Source of the DNA: Lepidodermella squamata
Taxonomy: Eukaryota > Gastrotricha
Length of the DNA: 64,000 bases
Direction: 5' to 3'
Assembly (NCBI GenBank): GCA_047495785.1
Contig: JBLDXI010000023.1
Span: 930,001-994,000 of the forward strand
Position numbers and translations under genes: made by a program
Notes under the pieces: model-generated
The model's input: only the letters and a program-made list of their open reading frames with translations
Databases searched by the model: none
Told to the model about the DNA's origin: nothing
Part shown: positions 29,704-39,287 of the stretch, piece by piece
Layout of the letters: the number at the start of each line of letters is the position of its first letter
Position numbering within the stretch: the stretch's first letter is position 1

Positions 29704-30930
29704 AAATTTGTCCGGCTCGTGATCGATGGCAATATTTCAGCCGTGCGCGAGATGATAGCCACGAAACAAGCCCGAGGCGATGCTATCCTAATCACAGATG
29801 AATACGACCATATCCCGGCCGTAGCAGCTGCTTTGAAAGCTGGAGACACTACCTTGGAAATGGTGGAGCTACTGCTCGAAAACGGTGGTGATGCGAATGC
29901 TGTTCATCCTGATAATAGTAGAAGCGCCCTAATGATGGCTGCGTCCAGCGGAAGCCTAGAAATGGTCCAACTTCTCTTGAAGTACGGCGCAGAGATTGAC
30001 CTGGAGATCGCGCGTGATAGAACAAGAACAGCACTCACAGAAGCTGCGGCTTTTAACAAGATAGACATTGTCAAGTTTCTCAGGACAAAAGGAGCCAACA
30101 AGTATTCAGATAAATTGATTGTTGCCTACAACCAACTAAATGGTGTTCCTGTACTCCCGTTGATTAAGTATGCCGTCGAAGAAGCTCAAAATTCTGTGAA
30201 TGAGACAGATTCCCATGGCTCAACTGCTTTCATCAGCGCAGCGACAGATTTGTCGTATTCCGACGACCGCCTCGGGGTTCTCGCGTACTTGCTCGCAAAA
30301 GGAGCTGATCCTGATGGTTTTGTTTATTCGCACGGCAATAAAGAGCCATTACTGCATTACGCTGTCAGCGAAAACGATATAGATTTAATCCGATTCTTGG
30401 TCGAAGTCGCGAAGGTCAACGTGGAAGTGCGGAATGACGATAATTTGACGGCTTTGATGATTGCGGCGAAGAACGGCGACGAACAGATTGCAGAAATTCT
30501 GTTCGGCGCAAAAGCAGATCGAACGGCACTTGATAGCGATGGCAACACGCCTTACCTTTTGCATTGCGCTAGTAGTAAAGCCCCTGGATCGCTTACTCAG
30601 CGCTTTGTCGGATTCGGCGATTTCGACGTAAATTCGCAGAATTACAATAACGAAACCTGCTTGGCGCTACTTCATACCCGGCGGAACCCGACGTACACGT
30701 TCAATTTAGTGAACTTTCTCGTTCGTTCAGGCTACGATATCAATAGGAAATTGCGGCGAGGTGACACTGCGCTTAATATGTACATTATGAACGGCGGGTA
30801 TTCAACGATTCGAGATTTCCGAGAAGCAGGTGCTGATTTAAGGCAGTCGAATGATGATAGCCTCACTGCTCTGGATATAGCCAAGCTATACGGCAACGAT
30901 CAAGCTGTTCAGGAATTGGAAAACCACTGA
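29704..30930 (+). CDS. Ankyrin-repeat protein, type Y
   Basis: The frame opens at a splice-acceptor-like CCTATCAG (ends 29703) and runs to a TGA at 30930. The first ATG is 29749, but residues before it (VIDGNISAVRE) are conserved in the other Y gene, so translation probably begins in an unseen upstream exon. About 408 residues carry around ten ankyrin repeats (LLLENGGDANAVHPDNSRSA, LLLKYGAEIDLE, LLAKGADPDGF, FLVRSGYDINRK). It ends soon after the last repeat, without the Thr-rich tail of the 56014 copy. It lies 255 bases after the X gene in the same order as the inverted pair at 56-61 kb. Role unknown; ankyrin stacks bind proteins. Confidence 0.75.
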   Translation, partial: KFVRLVIDGNISAVREMIATKQARGDAILITDEYDHIPAVAAALKAGDTTLEMVELLLENGGDANAVHPDNSRSALMMAASSGSLEMVQLLLKYGAEIDLEIARDRTRTALTEAAAFNKIDIVKFLRTKGANKYSDKLIVAYNQLNGVPVLPLIKYAVEEAQNSVNETDSHGSTAFISAATDLSYSDDRLGVLAYLLAKGADPDGFVYSHGNKEPLLHYAVSENDIDLIRFLVEVAKVNVEVRNDDNLTALMIAAKNGDEQIAEILFGAKADRTALDSDGNTPYLLHCASSKAPGSLTQRFVGFGDFDVNSQNYNNETCLALLHTRRNPTYTFNLVNFLVRSGYDINRKLRRGDTALNMYIMNGGYSTIRDFREAGADLRQSNDDSLTALDIAKLYGNDQAVQELENH

Positions 30931-32043
30931 CGCAGTCATCGGCAGAGGGGTGGGCGGGCGATGTTTTAGTGGCCACGTCAGGAACAGCAGCGTCGCCTTA
31001 GTGTGGCACACTCTCGCTGTTTCGGAGGAATCTTGCATTTCCGATAGTTGATAGTTGATATTCGAGTTCGAGAGTGATTGAATATTTCCAATTCTTCGGG
31101 ATATTTTGTGGCAAATTAGGCATTGCCTGAGATGCAAAATGTTAATTTTATTCTGAATTTTCTTAGAAATTGAAAATTGAAATTGTTCTTCATTCTCCAA
31201 TTGTTTTTTACAACGTTCTCTATGGTAATAGCAGCACGGCATGACACAAAAACATTAAAGTGCAGTTTCGCAAAAAATATATTAGCGTAGAATAGAGGCT
31301 TGTTTCGCCCTCGCGACTGAGCTAAATGAGAGGCAATTATTCACCTGGGTAGCTTTCTACCTTCATGCTCTCCACCTATTCTGAAATATGGAAGAGCTTC
31401 CGCGTAGATCCCGTCCACCGGCACCAAATCGCCTTTAAAGTTGTAAAACAAATCATTTGTTCACTGTTGCAAGCGCCATGACTAAGGCAAACGTAACAAT
31501 ATAGCGTAGGCGCCGTCAACGATGTATAATGGATATCCAAAACATCAGATCGCTATCGGCAGCCTTTAGCAACATAATGCGCCTTGTAGCATTTGACTTT
31601 GCCGTAATGATTTACGCTCGAAAGCCCAGCGACTACAATACACGTTAACATGTATAGGTCTCCTTTCTATCAAAACCATTTACCTTATAACTCTACATGC
31701 GCCATTGCACTGCTTATAGCTTCCAGGCCGGTAACTGCTTCATCACACATGTGAATTTCAGTAACCTAAAGAAAAGCTGTTTGAGAAAAATTGGCTGCTT
31801 CCTTTTCACGTTGAAGAGGAATTGTTTCTTCTTGGAACCGGCGAAAGTTTGGCTTTACTTGATTTGCTCCAGCTATTAGACTGGTACAACTAAAGCTAAA
31901 GAGGATCTCCTTCGGCATCAATCAGGTTGGCAGTCTTCAGTCAAATTTATCGCACTCAAAACCGGCACGATGGGCTTGCTTTTTACGAACTCAGGGTCAT
32001 TGCTCCGTGGCATCTCTTGTTCGAACTCAACACCGATATTAAA
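30931..32043. other. Intergenic spacer, no gene seen
   Basis: No recognisable coding sequence. A 60-residue frame at 31697-31879 shows no domain. The right part presumably holds the promoter of the 32044 channel gene, but the AATATCCGG motif of the neighbouring group C genes is not visible. Confidence 0.35.
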
Positions 32044-33192
32044 ATGAGAGTGGGAATCCATTTATTCGCATTGCTCTACTTTGTTAATTGCGGTGCAGCT
32101 GATAATCTCACATACTCACCTACTATTAAGGCCGCCGATATTTTCAACGCTAACTGCAACATCGGCCCAACGGCTAATTCGCCAACTGAGTTCGAAGGAG
32201 TTCCTACTCCAATCTCACTAATTCTTCAAATCGACAGATTTCTCGGCATAAACGACATCGAAGAATCCCTCTCATTCAACGGGGTCCTTCAGATTATTTG
32301 GGAGGTCCCGTGCGTGATGGAGTACGTGAACAACACGGATAGTCAATGGCCAGCTAAGTTGAAAATGCTGCAAAATGAACCACCGGATTCCTACTGGATA
32401 CCGCCTGTCGGCCTTAGAAACGCTGTGGGTCAGATGGCGATGGATAAAGCAGATGAATTCTCAGAACTGCTCACGATCTATCCGTTTGAAGGTCGATTTA
32501 ACGGGGCTTATGCTGGCAGATTCACGTACACCTGCGACCTCGACCTAACCCTGTTTCCATTTGACACCCAAACTTGTACGGCCGTAATCAACATGCGAAT
32601 ATCGACTCTATTCGTTAAGGTTGCCGTTGCGAATATGATCGCATTGAGTCCTAATATTATGCCGAAAAACTCGAATTGGATTCTGGTTTCAAACGAAACT
32701 GAAATACAGGAGTTTGAGCTTGCGAACTTCGGTAGTCTGAGTCAGGCCTTATTCACTATGACGTTGAAGAGACGAGCCGAGTACTACATGCTGAACATGT
32801 TCGCACCTAGCTTCATTCTATCGACCCTAGAAATCGCTGCTTTTGGAATACCAGCCACTGAGCCAGATCGGGCTTCATTTGCCTGCTCAGTCATGCTGTC
32901 GATTTTCGTGCTTCAGGGACTTTTCTCAGCTGCAGTTCCTCAATCACCCCGGCCTATAGTCACTTCATTCTACGTTCTTGGAGTTATTATGTTTGCTATG
33001 GGCTGCTCAACTTACGCAGCAATCATGTGCGGTTGGTGCATGATGCATGAAGATCGAGCTCGAAGAACTGTACATATCTGCGGCAAAAAGATGCGCGCTT
33101 TCGTTGCTATTGACATTGCAGCGTTTGCTATCTTCTTGTTGACTTACATTTCGTTCAACGTTATCACGGTTTTTTGCCTTGCTTTTATATAG
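32044..33192 (+). CDS. Cys-loop ligand-gated ion channel subunit, group C
   Basis: A 382-residue intronless subunit from the ATG at 32044 (leader MRVGIHLFALLYFVNCGAA, then DNLTY). The frame is open 39 codons further upstream but lacks an ATG and a leader there. The signature is CNIGPTANSPTEFEG, and the Cys-loop is CDLDLTLFPFDTQTC. M1 follows KRRAEYYMLNMFAPS, M2 is PDRASFACSVMLSIFVLQ, and M3 ends CGWCMMHEDRARR. The most similar copy by N-terminal sequence is the minus-strand 11309 gene (both have SPTxKAADIFNANCN). AATAAA lies near 33319. Confidence 0.92.
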   Translation: MRVGIHLFALLYFVNCGAADNLTYSPTIKAADIFNANCNIGPTANSPTEFEGVPTPISLILQIDRFLGINDIEESLSFNGVLQIIWEVPCVMEYVNNTDSQWPAKLKMLQNEPPDSYWIPPVGLRNAVGQMAMDKADEFSELLTIYPFEGRFNGAYAGRFTYTCDLDLTLFPFDTQTCTAVINMRISTLFVKVAVANMIALSPNIMPKNSNWILVSNETEIQEFELANFGSLSQALFTMTLKRRAEYYMLNMFAPSFILSTLEIAAFGIPATEPDRASFACSVMLSIFVLQGLFSAAVPQSPRPIVTSFYVLGVIMFAMGCSTYAAIMCGWCMMHEDRARRTVHICGKKMRAFVAIDIAAFAIFLLTYISFNVITVFCLAFI

Positions 33193-33589
33193 CTCAGCAT
33201 GGCAGCACTAAAATCAGGCTAAGATTTATTCTACAGGGAAAATTGAGAAAGAATTCTGAATAATTATTACAACAGGCTTGTCTTGGTGTATCATGATTAT
33301 ATATGTTTTGAAGCATGAATAAACAGCAACGAACAGCATTACGAACGTTGAATTTCACGTTTCAGCCTGCAGGATTCGATTAACGAGAACATTGCTATAG
33401 GTATTTCGCCGTGCTGCTCTCCGACGTGCAATGAACGTAGAAAACAGAGCAATAAACTTTACCAGCTCGGTTGCGTCGGTCTGATCATTTCGAAAGTCTG
33501 TTTACACAGAACAATGTTCCGATCCTCTGTCAAATATCAATGTTTTGTGGAAAGTTTTTGCCGATGAATGTTTTACTGACGAAAATCTC

Positions 33590-33609
33590 AATATCCGGTA
33601 GAAAATCTT
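33590..33609 (+). promoter_or_regulatory. Conserved upstream motif of group C channel gene
   Basis: AATATCCGGTAGAAAATCTT ends 61 bases before the ATG at 33671. The same motif is found before 36216 and, on the other strand, before 12457. Confidence 0.5.
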
Positions 33610-33670
33610 GTCATATCGTGATATGAGGCATAAGCTTTAGTTTTAGCATTTCTGCTACTCAAAACTGGCT

Positions 33671-34819
33671 ATGAAATTGAAGCTGTTTTTCTACTTGTGG
33701 CTATGCTCGTTTAATCAAGTGGAAGCAGGCAACCTCACTTATTCGGCCACTTTAAAAGCAGCAGACATTCTCAACGCTCAATGCAACATTGGCCCTACAG
33801 CCAACTCGCCAACGGAACACGAAGGATACCCTACTCTTATTTTCCTTTTCCTTCAAATTGACAGATTCTACGGCATAAATGACGTTGGAGAATCGATATC
33901 GTTCAATGGCATTCTTCAACTTGTTTGGTTCGTACCCTGTGTCAGTCAATACGCGAATGACCCAGCGAACCAATGGCCAGCTACCTACAAGGTGCTCCAG
34001 AACGAGCCATCGACTTCGTATTGGATTCCACCTGTAGGCCTTCGGAATTCAGTCGGTCAAATGATGCTGGACAGAGCTGATGAATTTGCAGAAATAGTCT
34101 CCATCTATCCGTTTGAGGGTCGATTTGTTGGTGGCTATGTCGGGCGATTCAGTTATACCTGCGACCTAGACCTAACCCTATTCCCATTTGATACCCAGAC
34201 CTGCACAGCGGTGATTAATCAGCGAGTGATTACTGATTTTGTAAAAATGGCGAGCGCGAGTTTCATCACAGTACAGTCGGAGATAATTCCGGAAAACTCG
34301 AACTGGATTTTGCTGTCAAATCGAACTGAAATACGAGAGTTTGAAGTTGTTAATTTCGGTAAGTTGAACCAAGCAACTTTCACGATGGTTTTGAAACGCA
34401 GGGCCGAGTACTACATGCTGAACATGTTCGCGCCTAGTTTTATTCTATCGACGCTGGAAATGGCAGCATTTGGAATCCCAGCAACTGAGCCTGATCGAGC
34501 ATCATTTGCCTGCTCAGTCATGCTGTCGATTTTCGTGCTTCAGGGCATGTTTTCAGCCGCCGTTCCTCAATCGCCGAAGCCCATAGTCACATCCTACTAC
34601 GTCCTCGGCGTGATCATGTTCGCTATGGTCTGCTCCACATACGCGGCTATCATGTGCGGCTACTGCATCATGTACGAAGATCGAGCGAACAGGATCGTGC
34701 ATTTCTGTGGCAAAAAGATGCGCGCTTTCGTCGCTATCGACATTGTTGCGTTTATGGTTTTATTTCTAATTTACATTGCATTCAATTTCATTGTAACGAG
34801 CTACCTTGCGTTCAAATGA
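33671..34819 (+). CDS. Cys-loop ligand-gated ion channel subunit, group C
   Basis: A 382-residue intronless subunit (leader MKLKLFFYLWLCSFNQVEA, then GNLTY). The signature is CNIGPTANSPTEHEG, and the Cys-loop is CDLDLTLFPFDTQTC. M1 follows KRRAEYYMLNMFAPS, M2 is PDRASFACSVMLSIFVLQ, and M3 ends CGYCIMYEDRANR. The C-terminal third is almost the same as in the 11309 gene, whereas the extracellular domain differs more, consistent with faster change in the ligand-facing part. AATAAA lies near 34968. Confidence 0.92.
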   Translation: MKLKLFFYLWLCSFNQVEAGNLTYSATLKAADILNAQCNIGPTANSPTEHEGYPTLIFLFLQIDRFYGINDVGESISFNGILQLVWFVPCVSQYANDPANQWPATYKVLQNEPSTSYWIPPVGLRNSVGQMMLDRADEFAEIVSIYPFEGRFVGGYVGRFSYTCDLDLTLFPFDTQTCTAVINQRVITDFVKMASASFITVQSEIIPENSNWILLSNRTEIREFEVVNFGKLNQATFTMVLKRRAEYYMLNMFAPSFILSTLEMAAFGIPATEPDRASFACSVMLSIFVLQGMFSAAVPQSPKPIVTSYYVLGVIMFAMVCSTYAAIMCGYCIMYEDRANRIVHFCGKKMRAFVAIDIVAFMVLFLIYIAFNFIVTSYLAFK

Positions 34820-36132
34820 ATCTCGCTTGAATATACAGCTTGAACTTGAATATACACATGAGCTGATAAGATCATTTAACTATCGCTCGGCTGAGTGTGC
34901 TAAAAGCCAAATTATGCTGATTACTGCTGTATATATGGTAAAATCAAAACTTGTTTTGTTTCAAACGAATAAAATAGTTCGTGACATTTTGACAAATCTG
35001 ATTAAAAAATGGGCCCTTACCATCAACGGCCGACGTGGGCTGAAATTCGCCTTAGTCATTTTCAGGTGTAATGATCTTGCGCTGAGCGCAGTTGCTGATA
35101 CTGTAAGCTCCACAACTGCCAAGGCTAGAGCTTTCAAATTTACCGACTTCAACGTCACGTCAACACAAACTTTCAAATTTACCACGCTGTACGAATCGGT
35201 AAAAGGTAATTTCGTACCCGCAAATTCATTTTCATTCCAATTGACAAAAAATGCAAAGATAACTATTCGAATTTCGTGACATTTCGTGACATTGAAATGG
35301 GCATCTAATAATTCCGCGCTTTAAATAAGTCGCGTGTGTGTCTGAAATTCCGTATGGGTGGGGTACCACCCTCGGGGACTGTTGTCGGTTGATCAACGCG
35401 TTTTAAGTGTTTCGTTACTTGTAATCACTGTGACTACCCTGATCGTCGTTTATCAGCCGTTTCTGGTGCTTTGGAGAGCTTGGGCTGCTCTCTAGCATGC
35501 TCAGAAGTCATGAAATTCGTAAAAATGCCCCATTTTAGGACCCTAAATTGACCCATATTGAAGCTACTAGTCACGTCCAAGGGGGTCATGAAGTGGTGGA
35601 AATAGTTTTAAACCTCACTTACTAATTTAAGAACACGATTCGGAAACAACTAATGACATCCGCCTGAAAATATGGTTGAAAATTGCGATTTACGCAAATT
35701 ACGACAGGTGTGCGTTTCTTTATGGCCATGTAGTGTAGTATCAGTATCAGTATGAGAATGAAAATTTTGACTTCGTGTGAATGTCGATGAAATATTGTCT
35801 AAAACATGAACATACAGCCATGAACGGCTTTAAGATCGGGGATTGATTGTGTGGCGGAATCTTTTTATTTTTTTATCATGTTAGATTTGATAAACGTGAA
35901 AATTGTTACGCATTTTACCGTGATGCTCTCCGGAGCGCGATGAACGTAGCAAACAGGGTGAGCAATGCACTTTACCGGCCTAGTTGCGCCAGTCTGCAAA
36001 CTTTGAAAGTTTGTTTACGCAAAACAGTGTTCCGATCCTTGTCAAACACCACACGGCAAAATCAAGATAAGCTCGTGATATTGTTTGAAATATTCTCTGA
36101 TGAATGATCTGCGTTCTACGGACGAATATCTC
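34820..36132. other. Intergenic spacer, duplicated flanks only
   Basis: A 157-codon frame overlapping the channel stop codon has no ATG and no domain, so I do not call it a gene. The element TTTCAAATTTACC occurs twice (about 35133 and 35170). Confidence 0.4.
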
Positions 36133-36152
36133 AATATCCGGTACATAAATCT
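36133..36152 (+). promoter_or_regulatory. Conserved upstream motif of group C channel gene
   Basis: AATATCCGGTACATAAATCT lies 62-64 bases before the preferred ATG at 36216. This constant spacing supports 36216 rather than the in-frame ATG at 36174. Confidence 0.5.
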
Positions 36153-36215
36153 TGGATTGTCGCGCTATGAGGCATGAGGCATTTGTTATTTTTTCGTCCA
36201 AAACTGAAGCTGACT

Positions 36216-37364
36216 ATGAAATTGAAGCTGTTTTTGTACCTGTTGTTGTGCTCGTTCAACCAAATGGCCGCAGAAAATCTCACGTATGCAGCGACTTTGA
36301 AAGCAGCGGATCTTCTTAACGCAAGGTGCAACATTGGCCCTACAGCGAACTCACCAACAGAATACGAGGGAACCCCTACTCCGATAATACTTTTCCTTCA
36401 AATCGACAGATTTCTCGGCATAAATGACGTTGAAGAATCCCTGTCATTCAACGGCCTTCTTCAAATGGTTTGGTTTGTTCCTTGCGTCAGTCAGTACGTG
36501 AACGACCCAGCAAACCAATGGCCTCCTATGCTGACAATGCTCCAAAATGAGCAAGCGACATCGTATTGGATGCCACCTATTGGCCTTAGAAATGCAGTCG
36601 GCCAAATGATAATGGAGCTAGCAAGCGAATTTGCGGAAGTAATATCCATATATCCTTATGAAGCTCGATTTGTTGGTGGCTATGCCGGTCGATTCACTTA
36701 CACCTGCGATCTCGACCTAACATTGTTTCCATTTGATACCCAGACTTGCACTGCTTTAATTTATCAACGAGTGGTTACCAAATTCTTCATAATGGCGGAC
36801 GCTAAATTCATTACAATAACGTCTGAGATAATTCCGCAAAACTCGAACTGGATATTGCTGTCCAATCGAACAGAAATACAAGAATTTGATGTGGTTAATT
36901 TCGGCAGGGTGAACCAAGCAGCTTTCACGATGGTTCTGAAACGAAGGGCTGAGTTCTACATGCTGAATATGTTCGCACCTAGCTTCATTTTATCGACGCT
37001 GGAAATCGCCGCCTTTGGAATCCCGGCGACTGAGCCTGATCGAGCTGCATTCGCATGTTCAGTCATGCTGTCGATTTTCGTGCTTCAGGGTATGTTCTCA
37101 GCCGCTGTCCCTCAGTCGCCCCGGCCCATAATCACCTCGTACTACGTCCTCGGAGTTATTATGTTCGCTATGATTTGCTCGACATACGCAGCTATCATGT
37201 GCGGCTACTGCATCATGTACGAAGACCGAGCGAGCAGGATCGTGCGTTTTTGTGGCAAGAAGATGCGCGCCTTCGTCGCTATCGACATCGTCGCATTTCT
37301 CATTTTCTTTTTGACCTACATTTCGTTCAATGTTATTTTAACGGGCTACCTCGCGTTCAATTAA
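36216..37364 (+). CDS. Cys-loop ligand-gated ion channel subunit, group C
   Basis: A 382-residue intronless subunit. The ATG at 36216 (MKLKLFLYLLLCSFNQMAA leader, then ENLTY) aligns with the 33671 start; an in-frame ATG at 36174 would add 14 residues before the leader. The signature is CNIGPTANSPTEYEG, and the Cys-loop is CDLDLTLFPFDTQTC. M1 follows KRRAEFYMLNMFAPS, M2 is PDRAAFACSVMLSIFVLQ, and M3 ends CGYCIMYEDRASR. It is the closest paralog of 33671. AATAAA lies near 37545. Confidence 0.92.
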   Translation: MKLKLFLYLLLCSFNQMAAENLTYAATLKAADLLNARCNIGPTANSPTEYEGTPTPIILFLQIDRFLGINDVEESLSFNGLLQMVWFVPCVSQYVNDPANQWPPMLTMLQNEQATSYWMPPIGLRNAVGQMIMELASEFAEVISIYPYEARFVGGYAGRFTYTCDLDLTLFPFDTQTCTALIYQRVVTKFFIMADAKFITITSEIIPQNSNWILLSNRTEIQEFDVVNFGRVNQAAFTMVLKRRAEFYMLNMFAPSFILSTLEIAAFGIPATEPDRAAFACSVMLSIFVLQGMFSAAVPQSPRPIITSYYVLGVIMFAMICSTYAAIMCGYCIMYEDRASRIVRFCGKKMRAFVAIDIVAFLIFFLTYISFNVILTGYLAFN

Positions 37365-38122
37365 ATTCCGCTCCTTTGTTGAACTAACGCATATGAGGTG
37401 AGAGGATCATCTCCCTATCGTTCGAGACCTAACATGCGCTGAATATTGCCTTATGTAAACTGTTTCATACCCTGAAATTATACCAGCAGTCAACTACTTT
37501 TAGCAAGTGTATTGTAATCGTTTTCAAAATAGCTTGTGGTGAATGAATAAAATACACTCTTAGTCTTAGCGTAGTTACTGATTAGGTGAGCTCTAATTTT
37601 TATTTTCGATTTTGGCAGTAAATCAGAAGTTTCACAAATCAATCATTCTTCAAATTTAGCACGCTTTACGAATCTGGACCTGAGATCTGAGATTTATGAA
37701 CGTTTTCGCCCATCAGACAATGCTGACTCTAAGGGGTATATTCGGACCCTAATTTTCAGCTAACAGAGGTTGGGACCCCTGAGTTACTATCGGGCTTTCT
37801 TGACTGTACATTAGGAACTGGGGGCGCAATTATTGAATGTCACAGTTTGATCTAGAATCTAGATGAACAATATCCTTTGCCGACTTATTAAAACACTTCC
37901 CATTAATTGCTGCTAGTAATCAGCGAACCATATCGATTGAAACTACGCAGCAGAATATCATACGAACGAGGGCTCCTAATAACACGAATGACAATTGGGT
38001 TGACTCGTGAGGCAGCATAAATAGCAAGAGGTGGGCAAACATCCGCCAATAATTGATCATAAAGTTAAGCTTTAAGTCTTCCACTTATTCGTTGTTGGCA
38101 TTTTAAATAAACCGATTATGAA
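37365..38122. other. Intergenic spacer with a possible TATA box
   Basis: No gene seen. ATAAATAG at 38017-38024, about 100 bases before the next ATG, is a possible TATA element. Confidence 0.4.
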
Positions 38123-39287
38123 ATGATTATTATACTCACCGTTTCCATCTTCGCAGTCACGAGTGCGGAAACTGATCTTGACCTTATTCTGTCGCAATGT
38201 CACGTGTCGCCTGAAGCAAACTCGCCCAGCGAGCTCACAGGTCAACCTACTTTAATTCGAACTTCTTTGATGGTCGACCGAATAATGGAACTGGACGACG
38301 TGAGTGAGACAATGAAGATAGGCGGAGTTTTCATAGTCAACTGGTTCGACAGGTGCACAGCTACTCTGCAAGGCAACACAACCACATCCGTGATTCAGTT
38401 GTTCGACGATAGCCTCGGTAAAATATGGAGGCCGCGATTTTTCCATCGCAATGGCATAACTAACACTGCGTTGAAGGGCGATGACATTGGCAAGGCCCTG
38501 GCTATCGAGATACCGATGGGTGTCTACTACGAGCAAACGGTTGGCCTTTTCGATTCGTATTGTTACTTCGACTTTTTTCGATATCCTTTTGAAAGGTACT
38601 TAGGCTTTACTGAAACTTATCTATCGCATTATCTAAAAAATTGATTTTTTTCTAAGGCAATTCTGTTGCGCGAAATTTGTGCTGATGAATCGGCATCAAT
38701 TCGCTTATATTGAATTCGCAACCGTAAATTTCCTATCGAACGACATCATCTCCAACGGCTCTGTCTGGCGATATCTTTCGAGCAGCGCTTCAGTCGATCG
38801 CAGTAATTCATCTGGAAATTATAACGACTACAACGTCGCTGAATTTTGCTTCTATTTCCAACGCAACCCAGACTACTACCTTATCAACCTATTCGCGCCA
38901 GGTTTCATACTAAGCCTTTTGGAGGAATCGAGTTTCCTCGTGCCAGCCGAGTTCCCGGACCGAGCTGCACTAGCGTGTACCTTCATGCTGTCAACCTTCG
39001 TCCTGCAAGCCCAAATGCTGTCGAGCCTACCGAAAACTTCGCAAGCTATCGTTGCAGAGTATTACCTGCTTGGTCAAACGATTTTTGCCATGTTGATCGC
39101 GATATATTCCTCAGCGATATGTACGTTTGTGACTCTGTGGCCGGACAAAGCTCGCAGTGATCTGGTCGTGTTCAAGAAAAGCTTCAGATATTACATTTTC
39201 GTTGACTTGGTAGCTTGCTCGGTTTTTGCCACTGTGTTCACCTGTTTCAATCTGGCGACGGCTTGGGTCTTTATAGTTAGCGCTTGA
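38123..39287 (+). CDS. Divergent Cys-loop channel subunit, with one intron
   Basis: Two exons, 38123-38595 and 38657-39287, joined by a 61-bp GT-AG intron (donor GTACTT, acceptor TCTAAG), give 367 residues. The splice falls inside the Cys-loop: exon 1 ends in CYFDFFRYPFE and exon 2 supplies the second half, restoring the 13-residue spacing (CYFDFFRYPFERQFC). Without splicing the frame stops shortly after. The leader is MIIILTVSIFAVTSA, and the signature is CHVSPEANSPSELTG. M2 is PDRAALACTFMLSTFVLQ, so the otherwise constant Phe before Ala-Cys is Leu. It combines features of groups A and B and may be the least derived copy. Confidence 0.85.

Larger units (their letters stand above)
33300..37700 (+). 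repeat. Tandem duplication of a 2.5-kb channel-gene unit
   Basis: The flanks of the 33671 and 36216 genes are also related. About 300 bases upstream (33360-33660 and 35880-36170) share GTTTACRCARAACARTGTTC-type stretches and the AATATCCGG motif. Downstream, TTCAAATTTACCACGCTGTA (35171-35190) resembles TTCAAATTTAGCACGCTTTA near 37654. The duplicated unit therefore carries promoter, gene and 3' flank. Confidence 0.6.

Noticed and set aside
34806-35279. 157-codon frame after a channel gene
   Set aside because: No ATG start or domain; it overlaps the channel stop and is probably fortuitous.
36174-36215. Upstream ATG for the 36216 channel
   Set aside because: It would place 14 residues before the leader peptide and change the otherwise constant spacing to the upstream motif.
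941-39287. Bacterial origin of the channel genes (intronless, no cytoplasmic loop)
   Set aside because: The true Cys-loop with 13 residues between the cysteines and FPFD-type tips, eukaryotic leaders and AATAAA signals, and one paralog with a spliceosomal intron all point to a eukaryotic gene family. Transfer is not needed to explain them.
38679-39287. A separate small channel-like gene downstream of a truncated one
   Set aside because: The two frames are exons of one gene. The intron has proper borders, and splicing restores the Cys-loop exactly.
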